Origin: an uncultured Bacteroides sp.
GTDB lineage: Bacteria; Bacteroidota; Bacteroidia; Bacteroidales; Bacteroidaceae
Assembly (NCBI GenBank): GCA_949296575.1
Contig: CASFPE010000025.1
Coordinates: 1-60,521 of the forward strand
Length of the DNA stretch: 60,521 bases
Direction of reading: 5' to 3'
This document shows, one piece after another, positions 26,053 to 32,538 of the stretch. A model generated the notes under the pieces. It had not been told where the DNA came from. It saw only the letters and a list, made by a program, of their open reading frames with translations, and did no database searches. Numbering within the stretch: the stretch's first letter is position 1; each line of letters opens with the position of its first letter. Made by a program: the position numbers and the translations under genes.

Positions 26053-26439
26053 TCATTTGGGGACAATCGAGAAGCTTATTTGCGCGTTGTCGCCGGGCGA
26101 CAAGGACACATCCCGCATCAACCTCTCATAGCCCGGATGCGAAGCGACGATGGTGTGCCTGTAATACGGCGCTACATCCACAAAGCTGAAAGCACCGTCG
26201 TCTCCCGTGACGCTTGACCCTACTGCCCCTCCCAAAGAAGCCATTGCCCCGCTGCCTTCATAAAGCGTCACCGTGACATTGGGAACCGGCAATCCGCTGC
26301 TTGCATCCAATATGATGCCATACAATGCGACTTTCCCGTCGCCAACATATTCTTCTTTATCCGCACATGAACATGCGCAAACGGCCAAAAGAAGAAATGC
26401 CCAACAATTTTTCATCATGTGTCTCATACTCATATCCAT
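26053..26439 (-). CDS. Lipoprotein with carboxypeptidase-regulatory-like domain
   Basis: A 128-residue exported protein and last gene of the seven-gene envelope operon. The signal (MKNCWAFLLLAVCACSC) ends in a lipobox-like ACSC, and the rest is one beta-sandwich of the CarboxypepD_reg-like type: VALYGIILDASSGLPVPNVTVTLYEGSG, GAFSFVDVAPYYRHTIVASHPGYE. Its ATG overlaps the previous stop by one base (TAATG). These domains usually act as structural or adhesion modules. It has the same layout as the 29851-30180 gene and the N-terminus of the 27974-29854 gene, so the operon holds three related modules. Confidence 0.75.
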   Translation of the reverse strand: MDMSMRHMMKNCWAFLLLAVCACSCADKEEYVGDGKVALYGIILDASSGLPVPNVTVTLYEGSGAMASLGGAVGSSVTGDDGAFSFVDVAPYYRHTIVASHPGYERLMRDVSLSPGDNAQISFSIVPK

Positions 26440-27929
26440 TACAATTCCACAATCTCCACCTGAACGTGCCGCAAATCCGGCATGGCCATGCCTGCATCAG
26501 CGTTGATGTAGGTAGGGTCGCAAATAAAATATTTGCTGCCATCCACTGTCACATAGTCGCCATCCATGCCTTGGTCGGCAAAACGTACCGCTGTGGCAAG
26601 ATGCACGCCGGGATAATGCACAAGCACTGTTTCCAATCCAAGCAAGTTGCGCACCAATTGCGCGAAGAAGATGGCACGGTCGTCGCAATCACTGCATGCC
26701 GAAACCAACGTTTCTTCCGCGAAGTTCCATTTCTCATAACCATATTGCTCCTGGTCGGTCTGGTAACGGAAAGCATTCTGCACGAAATGAAGCAGGTAAT
26801 TCACGGCTTCCAGTTGCGGCTTCCCGCCGATGCAGGGTTCCAGCTGATGCTTCAAGGCCTCCAGCATCTGCTCCTCAATGGGAGCGGTTGCGTAAACCTC
26901 GAAATCCACACAGGGATAAGTGGCATAATAGTCCACCAAATTGCGGTTGCAAGGAATCGTGTAATCACATCCCGCATAATTCAATGCCTGCGAAACCACC
27001 GCATCAGACAGGCGCGGATGCAAGGACACTGCAAAATCCACCGGCTGGCCTCCATCTCCATATTCCGCATTGCAGGTCTGTATCTCGTGCAACTCTTTGC
27101 GGGAAGCATTGATGACATAATAGCGCATTCCGCCAGACGAACGTCCAAAGACGAAATAAGACGTGTTCGACAGCATATTGCGTGAGGCAAGCAACGCATA
27201 AAGGTTGTTGCCGGAACGGCCTATCTTGGCTCCTTTCCCTAACTGGTTGAGCATGAAAACGGAGAAAACCACGCGCTCGTTCTCCGTGGCCCCGGGAATA
27301 TAAGCGGCAGCCATTTCGCGCACCAACTGGAACACTCCCCAATCGTCCAGGAAAAGCTCACGGCTGATGCGCCGGATGTCGCCTGAAATTGTCCCGACTG
27401 GCATCCCGGACAATTGCAGCCAGAAGCTTGCCACTTCGCGTTCAGATGCATTTGCAAGACGGGATGCCAGCCGGTTGTCCACCGGCTGCAACTGCACCGG
27501 CGTGCCAAAAAACAGGACAGAAACCGTCAATGGCTGGGGAATCACAGGTTCTGGGACAGGAGGTTCTTCCACAGGCTCTGGAGGCACGACGGGAACATTC
27601 TCCACCACAGGAGGCTGCGCGCCCTCATCCGGAAGCGGGCTTTCGGGCGTGTAAACAGGAGGTTCAGGCATCGGACGGAAACTCCTTTCCTGCCTGAACA
27701 GGCTGAAACTCTCCCATTTCTGCTCCAAAAAACGCGTATAAGCTTCATTCAGCGAATCACGGAAAGCATCAAATTCCTTTTGCTTGCTTTCTTGGAAGCG
27801 GTCGAATCTTTCATTCATCTCTTTTCGATAAGTTCCGAAATCGGTTGCCTGCGCAAACCCTTCCCCGAAAAACAAAGAAGCCAAGCCCAACAACCCGGTT
27901 CTCTTTACCAAACTTGCCCAATTTTTCAT
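26439..27929 (-). CDS. Exported transglutaminase-like protein with coiled-coil and proline-rich linker
   Basis: A 496-residue protein. A signal-like N-terminus (KRTGLLGLASLFFGEGFAQ) is followed by a charged helical region with spaced phenylalanines (about 30-80, RKEMNERFDRFQESKQKEF), a proline-rich linker (about 85-140) and a large C-terminal domain. The end has a transglutaminase/papain-like arrangement: Cys415 in SACSDCDDRAIFF, His443 in PGVHLATAV and Asp471 in ICDPTY, in correct order and spacing for a catalytic triad. It could crosslink or cleave envelope proteins; the true substrate is unknown. It sits between the repeat lipoprotein and a small lipoprotein in the operon. Confidence 0.65.
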   Translation of the reverse strand: MKNWASLVKRTGLLGLASLFFGEGFAQATDFGTYRKEMNERFDRFQESKQKEFDAFRDSLNEAYTRFLEQKWESFSLFRQERSFRPMPEPPVYTPESPLPDEGAQPPVVENVPVVPPEPVEEPPVPEPVIPQPLTVSVLFFGTPVQLQPVDNRLASRLANASEREVASFWLQLSGMPVGTISGDIRRISRELFLDDWGVFQLVREMAAAYIPGATENERVVFSVFMLNQLGKGAKIGRSGNNLYALLASRNMLSNTSYFVFGRSSGGMRYYVINASRKELHEIQTCNAEYGDGGQPVDFAVSLHPRLSDAVVSQALNYAGCDYTIPCNRNLVDYYATYPCVDFEVYATAPIEEQMLEALKHQLEPCIGGKPQLEAVNYLLHFVQNAFRYQTDQEQYGYEKWNFAEETLVSACSDCDDRAIFFAQLVRNLLGLETVLVHYPGVHLATAVRFADQGMDGDYVTVDGSKYFICDPTYINADAGMAMPDLRHVQVEIVEL

Positions 27930-27973
27930 CTTTCTTTCTCTATCTGATTACAATGATTCAAAACGGGAACGAG

Positions 27974-29854
27974 CTAAAATGTTGAAATCCCCACGCTGTT
28001 CCCATAAACATATTCACCGGAAGCGGCCTTTACATATGCACGGACATAATATGTCTGCATGTCGCCCAAACCTCCTGCTGAAGCAGAAAAAGAACCTTCT
28101 CCCCTGCCCGGCACAGCGATTTTCGTTCCATTGCCCACTGTCGGATCTGAATAATTCCCATAAACAAACCCTCTTTCCACATAAGCCGGAGAGCCTGCAT
28201 CGATGACAGTGCCATTGAATGTAGCCTTCCATTCATAAAAGAACCCGCCGCCAAACCGGTCTATCCTTTCCAATCCCGTGACAGCATCTGTTTGCACCAC
28301 AGGCTCGATTTGAGCTTCCTCTGTGTCAAATGCAACCACATCGCCATAAACGACATGTTCGTCTTGCACTGCAAAAGCCCTCACAAAATAAGTCGCTCCG
28401 GCCTCCAAGCCATCGACATCTTCATAAAAGTTCCCTTTATTGGATGCAAACCGGCTGACGTGATGGTCGGAAATGGTCGGCATAGGATTGCTTGAACTGT
28501 AACAAAAGCCTCTCTCATTATACGGAGGTTCTCCCTGCCTTTCTATTATTCCATTCAACCGGGCAGATGTTCCTTCTATTCTGGTGACCGACGAGGTGGT
28601 GACCACGACTGGCTCATTCTGCGTCACGAAACTCACCGTGTTTCCATAAATTATTTCATCGTCTTGCACGACGAAGGCTCTGACATAATATTGGACAGGA
28701 TAAGACAACCCGTCTACCGTCAGCGAATAACTTCCCGCACCTGTTCCCGGCACGTTCAATCGATTGTCGGCCACTGTCGGATTTGTATGCCCCAAACTGT
28801 AACAAAATCCCCGTTCAGCATAAGCAGGGATGCCTTCATTTATCACATTCGCATTAAAAGTGGCAGATGTAGCACTGATTTCCGTCACAGCCGATGTCGA
28901 CACTTCGGCCGCCTGCTTCGTTGTTGAGAACGAAACGACATTCCCATAAACCACTTCCTCGTTCTGCACCAAATATGCCCTGACATAATACATTTCAGAC
29001 GCAGACAAATCTTCTAACCTTACAGAAAATTTGTTCTCTTTCGTGACAGGAGCAGTCAAACGCCTCAATGTGTTTTCCAAAACAGGCTGAGTTTCCTCTG
29101 CTGAATACACAAACCCTCTTTCAGTATAAGCAGGGGCGCCGACATTTGTAATCTCACCATTCAATACCGCTGTTTTGTCCGTAATGTCAGAAACCTCCCT
29201 TGTCACCAATGACGAAATCGCTTTATATTCCCCTATTGCCGTAACTTCAACCTCCACATTGCCTCCTCCGCTGGTTGAGCGAACAACAATCATCGCTGTG
29301 TTTTCTCCGCTTGCCAGCAGATTGCGGTCTATTTCAACTACCACTGTGGCTGTCTTTCCATATCCCAACACATCGGTCTCAGGATCAACAGAAAGCCATA
29401 AGCAATCGCCTGTTTCCACTTTATAAGCCAAATCCGAATATCCCGTATTGACAATCGTAAAAGACAATGTAGACAGGCTTTCGCCGAAATCCAATAGCGT
29501 TTTATCCACAGTCAATGATGCCGGAATCCGCTCTATCAGCAAATGCGCCATCGTCGGTTCTCCCAAGTCCACAACAATGTTTTCTTTTGCCGGTTCATAA
29601 CCATCTTTCTGCAAGGTTACGACATATTGGCCTGCATCCAGATTCTCAAAAGAAAAGCTTCCGTCACTGCCTGTCACAGTAGATTCTCCTCCCGGCAACA
29701 AAGACACATTCACCACAGGAACCGGTTCGCCGGTGGTTCTGTCAGAAACACTGCCGTTTATCGAGCCTGTCAAAAGTTCTTCCACATTTTCAGAGCATGA
29801 ATAAAAGAACAGGAATAAAACCAATATAGTTACAATCTTCTTCATAAACGTCAT
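27974..29854 (-). CDS. Large repeat lipoprotein: regulatory-like domain, BACON-like domain and four Fn3-like repeats
   Basis: A 626-residue surface lipoprotein. Signal with lipobox (LVLFLFFYSC), a CarboxypepD_reg-like domain (INGSVSDRTTGEPVPVVNVSL, about 32-105), a BACON/Ig-like domain (LTVDKTLLDFGESLSTLSFTIVN, about 112-210) and four tandem Fn3-like repeats of about 95 residues. Each repeat has the same skeleton: a TSA-LNG strand, PAYxERGFCYS, a tyrosine-rich centre, YYVRAFVVQDDEIxYGN and VSFxT. Such stacks usually form rod-like surface stalks. The ATG overlaps the stop of the upstream gene by 4 bp. Confidence 0.8.
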   Translation of the reverse strand: MTFMKKIVTILVLFLFFYSCSENVEELLTGSINGSVSDRTTGEPVPVVNVSLLPGGESTVTGSDGSFSFENLDAGQYVVTLQKDGYEPAKENIVVDLGEPTMAHLLIERIPASLTVDKTLLDFGESLSTLSFTIVNTGYSDLAYKVETGDCLWLSVDPETDVLGYGKTATVVVEIDRNLLASGENTAMIVVRSTSGGGNVEVEVTAIGEYKAISSLVTREVSDITDKTAVLNGEITNVGAPAYTERGFVYSAEETQPVLENTLRRLTAPVTKENKFSVRLEDLSASEMYYVRAYLVQNEEVVYGNVVSFSTTKQAAEVSTSAVTEISATSATFNANVINEGIPAYAERGFCYSLGHTNPTVADNRLNVPGTGAGSYSLTVDGLSYPVQYYVRAFVVQDDEIIYGNTVSFVTQNEPVVVTTSSVTRIEGTSARLNGIIERQGEPPYNERGFCYSSSNPMPTISDHHVSRFASNKGNFYEDVDGLEAGATYFVRAFAVQDEHVVYGDVVAFDTEEAQIEPVVQTDAVTGLERIDRFGGGFFYEWKATFNGTVIDAGSPAYVERGFVYGNYSDPTVGNGTKIAVPGRGEGSFSASAGGLGDMQTYYVRAYVKAASGEYVYGNSVGISTF

Positions 29855-30180
29855 CTTTCAATTCGAGTCAACTGTATGTCCACTTCTATTGTTTCCCCGC
29901 TGACGGCGTGAATCGTCTTGCGGTTTGCATAATAGCCATCTTTCTGCACCATGATGGTGTATTGCATCACTTCCAAATCAGCAAACTCATAATGCCCATC
30001 TGCTTCTGTCACTGTCGTTTTCCCTCCCGGCGTCAACATAATACTGGCCGCATGAACTGGTTCGCCTGTCTCACTGTCGGTCACCACGCCGTAAAGAGTG
30101 GAAAAGAAATTGCGCTCAGGCTTGGAACAGGAACTGAGGAGAATAGCCCACAATACTAATACAACAGAAATATATTTCAT
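29851..30180 (-). CDS. Small lipoprotein with carboxypeptidase-regulatory-like domain
   Basis: A 109-residue lipoprotein: signal MKYISVVLVLWAILLSSC with an LSSC lipobox, then one domain (LYGVVTDSETGEPVHAASIMLTPGG, DGHYEFADLEVMQYTIMVQKDGY). The domain closely resembles the N-terminal domain of the next gene (TGEPV, LxPGG, VQKDGY), so the two appear to have arisen by duplication. It overlaps that gene by 4 bp and starts 11 bp after the LPP20-like gene. Confidence 0.8.
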   Translation of the reverse strand: MKYISVVLVLWAILLSSCSKPERNFFSTLYGVVTDSETGEPVHAASIMLTPGGKTTVTEADGHYEFADLEVMQYTIMVQKDGYYANRKTIHAVSGETIEVDIQLTRIER

Positions 30181-30191
30181 AACTACCTTTT

Positions 30192-30989
30192 TTAGAAACT
30201 AAAACTCAAAGCAAGCCCTCCGCCATCCAGCGCAACGTAGGGCATTATATCCAAACTCTTGTTTTCCGAAATGTCTATATGCTTCTTGCCTTTTGCCGCA
30301 ATGCCGTCAATCACGTTCCAAAGATAAATTGCCGCAGCACCGGCAATGGCCACATTGCGCACATTCGCACACATGTCCGCATTGTCGGCATAAGATTTCT
30401 TGTTTGCCACCGAATGAGTGGAATTCATCTTGGAAATATTTGACGACCGCATGCACTCCGCCACCACGATTCCTCCCACGAAAGCAATCTCTGCGCCAAT
30501 GAAAAAAGCTCCTTTGCCGACACTGCCTTTCTTTATCTGCATCAGGCCCGGCACAAAAGCACAGGGAGAAAAACCGTACTCATTCGTCACCCTTACCTGT
30601 TCGTACTGGAAAGAAGGGTTTTTGGCGGTCTGCACAAGAAGGTAAACAACATAACCATCGGATACTTGGGCAACATATTCATCCAGAATCCTGCTCTTGA
30701 CTATCAAATTATGGTTGGAAACCACATTGATTTCATTGCCGGAAGTGGCCACATTGGCTTCTTCCCCTGTGGCAAGGCTTCTGCGGCGAACAGCTTCCTG
30801 CACAGCCATATTCCGAGCCTGCTGGACATTATGCCCCGTTGCCGACACCACCTCCACATAAGAATTAGACATTTCTTTGAAATATCCATTCACCCATTCC
30901 GGCCTATCGGCACTTTGCCCCATTGCCAACAATGGGGACAAAGTGCATACAATACATATTACCAAATACTTCATAATTACAAATCTCAT
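30192..30989 (-). CDS. Exported LPP20-like protein with C-terminal membrane segments (DUF5683-like end)
   Basis: A 265-residue protein. After a signal peptide (ICIVCTLSPLLAMGQ) comes an LPP20/FlgO-like domain: WVNGYFKEMSNSYVEVVSATGHN, QARNMAVQEAVRRRS and DGYVVYLLVQTAKN. The C-terminal half contains CAFVPGLMQIKKGSVGKG followed by two glycine/alanine-rich hydrophobic segments (FFIGAEIAFVGGIVVAE and NVAIAGAAAIYLWNVIDG), reminiscent of DUF5683 proteins, which would insert in a membrane. The start at 30989 overlaps the preceding stop (ATGA). It shares the motif YLLIQTAKNP with the gene upstream, marking them as paralogs. Confidence 0.65.
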   Translation of the reverse strand: MRFVIMKYLVICIVCTLSPLLAMGQSADRPEWVNGYFKEMSNSYVEVVSATGHNVQQARNMAVQEAVRRRSLATGEEANVATSGNEINVVSNHNLIVKSRILDEYVAQVSDGYVVYLLVQTAKNPSFQYEQVRVTNEYGFSPCAFVPGLMQIKKGSVGKGAFFIGAEIAFVGGIVVAECMRSSNISKMNSTHSVANKKSYADNADMCANVRNVAIAGAAAIYLWNVIDGIAAKGKKHIDISENKSLDIMPYVALDGGGLALSFSF

Positions 30990-31420
30990 TGCTTCCCGTT
31001 TTCATCAAAATAGTCCCGCATAAGGCTTTCTACGTCTACCTCCTCAAATTCACTATCCGGATTCTTTGCAGTCTGTATAAGAAGATAAACCGTATAATCC
31101 CCACGTTTCGATTGGGTCACATGTTCTTTAAGAATCCGCCTTTTCACGACAGCACTGTCAAGAATCATCGTGTCGCCTGATGCCTTGCCTGCTTTATTGC
31201 CCAATGCAACCATATAGTGAAATTCAGCATTCTGCATTGCCCACAATTTAGCCGACATGATAGAACGATCAGTAGCAGACGCGACTTGCACATAAGAGCC
31301 TGGCGTTTCTTTGAAATAGCCTTCGGGAAATCCCGCTTTGCCACTGTTTTTCACCAAGCCTGCGCAAGAAGACAAAATGCACACGATGCTTATCAAAAGG
31401 AGCCTCATCATTTCGTTCAT
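30986..31420 (-). CDS. Small LPP20-like lipoprotein
   Basis: A 144-residue lipoprotein with signal MRLLLISIVCILSSC (lipobox LSSC). The mature part is a single LPP20-like domain: FPEGYFKETPGSYVQVASATDRS, a helix with AKLWAMQNAEF, KRRILKEHVTQSKRGDYTVYLLIQTAKNPD. It matches the first half of the next gene almost segment by segment, so the two are tandem duplicates, one with and one without membrane helices. It has 4-bp overlaps on both sides. Confidence 0.7.
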   Translation of the reverse strand: MNEMMRLLLISIVCILSSCAGLVKNSGKAGFPEGYFKETPGSYVQVASATDRSIMSAKLWAMQNAEFHYMVALGNKAGKASGDTMILDSAVVKRRILKEHVTQSKRGDYTVYLLIQTAKNPDSEFEEVDVESLMRDYFDENGKQ

Positions 31421-32013
31421 TGACCTTCTTGATTATTAAAAGCATTCTTCATGCGTTCCCTGTACTGGAACTCATCAAAATTGATTTCCTCCTTTTCTTC
31501 CGGGGTCAATACATCAGCTATTTCCTTTGCTGTTTTTTCAGCAAGTTCGTCTTTAGGAATCCTTATGGCAATATAGCAATACACCATCCCGTCGTCTTGG
31601 ACAGGGCCAAACTCAAGGCAACATGCTTGAGCATCATTCAGCACAGCCTTGACAGTAGCATCCCCGGCTCTTTCCAATTTTGTCTTGATGTCATTCCCCT
31701 TGTTCGTGCCAAAAGTAGAACTGTAATTGCTGATCATGCCATTGTATGAATGATGATACTTCGCATAAATCATCTGCTTGGCATTTTCAAGTGCATTAAG
31801 CTGGCATTCCCCCATCTGGCGGGAAGAACCTAAATACATGCCGGTAGCCGCAAAATTCTCATTGTCATCGAATACAGTACAAGGAGGCGCATAAGAACCT
31901 CCTGCAAAAGGATTGGCATTCTTCGGGGATTGAACCATTTGTTTACTGCCACAGCTCGTCACTAAAAAGCCTGCACAAAGCAACGCACAAGCCATTATCA
32001 TTCCATTCTTCAT
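31417..32013 (-). CDS. LPP20-like lipoprotein, first gene of the envelope operon
   Basis: A 198-residue lipoprotein. From the ATG at 32013 the signal MIMACALLCAGFLVTSC ends in a VTSC lipobox. The body has GMYLGSSRQMGECQLNALENAKQMIYAKYH, which is the LPP20-type opening strand plus helix, then GPVQDDGMVYCYIAIRIPKDEL. LPP20-fold proteins in other bacteria belong to outer-membrane and flagellar-associated complexes (for example FlgO/FlgP and CsgG-like proteins), but none of those systems is present here. The frame is open about 40 codons further upstream without signal-like sequence. It is preceded by a structured RNA and terminator, not by an obvious promoter. Confidence 0.7.
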   Translation of the reverse strand: MKNGMIMACALLCAGFLVTSCGSKQMVQSPKNANPFAGGSYAPPCTVFDDNENFAATGMYLGSSRQMGECQLNALENAKQMIYAKYHHSYNGMISNYSSTFGTNKGNDIKTKLERAGDATVKAVLNDAQACCLEFGPVQDDGMVYCYIAIRIPKDELAEKTAKEIADVLTPEEKEEINFDEFQYRERMKNAFNNQEGQ

Positions 32014-32079
32014 GATAAGAAACGTTGCGCCCGCAGATCCCCGAAACGGACCTATTAAACTGATTTTCATGCATACATA

Positions 32080-32384
32080 TAAAGAAAAAGCGCGGGAATC
32101 TGTACCTGTCACTCGTCCCACGATTCGAGGCCTTCGCATTGCCCATCACTGTTGAACGAGCAACGCAGAAGCCCACGCTGATACGAATTATAACAACCCC
32201 TGCAAACTTCCCAAGAAGATATGCCAAGGAATATAACCATATCCCGCAGACATCTACCGTTGCTTTGTCCTTTGACAGTGATTAAGAAGTTGCGAAGTTC
32301 CGAATCGCCAAAGACAAAACGTCAAGTAAACGTCTTTCCTATATGTCTGTTCCCATCCCGATGCCCAAACATCAGCGTGGGAAT
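32080..32384 (-). ncRNA. Structured ~300-nt RNA with own promoter and terminator, leader of the envelope operon
   Basis: On the minus strand a -7 element TATATTTG (32390-32397) is followed by a transcript with several perfect long-range helices: CCCACGCTGAT (32371-32381 with 32172-32182, 11 bp), CGATTCG (32301-32307 with 32121-32127), CTTCGCA (32291-32297 with 32132-32138), ATCACTGT (32275-32282 with 32145-32152) and AGCAACG (32258-32264 with 32159-32165). The last four nest into one long arm; the first crosses them as a pseudoknot. The RNA ends in a 7-bp hairpin (32116-32122 with 32091-32097) and a U-rich run (32079-32090), an intrinsic terminator 66 bp before the first lipoprotein ATG. It may be an attenuator or a stand-alone RNA. 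It does not match RNase P, tmRNA or SRP motifs that I know. Confidence 0.55.
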
Positions 32385-32538
32385 TTCTGCAAATATACAC
32401 AAAGATTTATACAAACGTCGTCCAAACCGCTTTTTTCTCCAAAAAAAGTTTCCTCATGCGCTTTTCTCCAACAATTCTCATATCCATGCCGATTTCATGT
32501 TACCTTTGCAACGTTTTCACTTAAACGCGTTCTGAAAG

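Noticed and set aside
32080..32384. RNase P RNA or tmRNA identity for the large structured RNA
   Set aside because: The universal RNase P core sequences (such as GAAAGTCCGGGC) and the tmRNA ends are absent.
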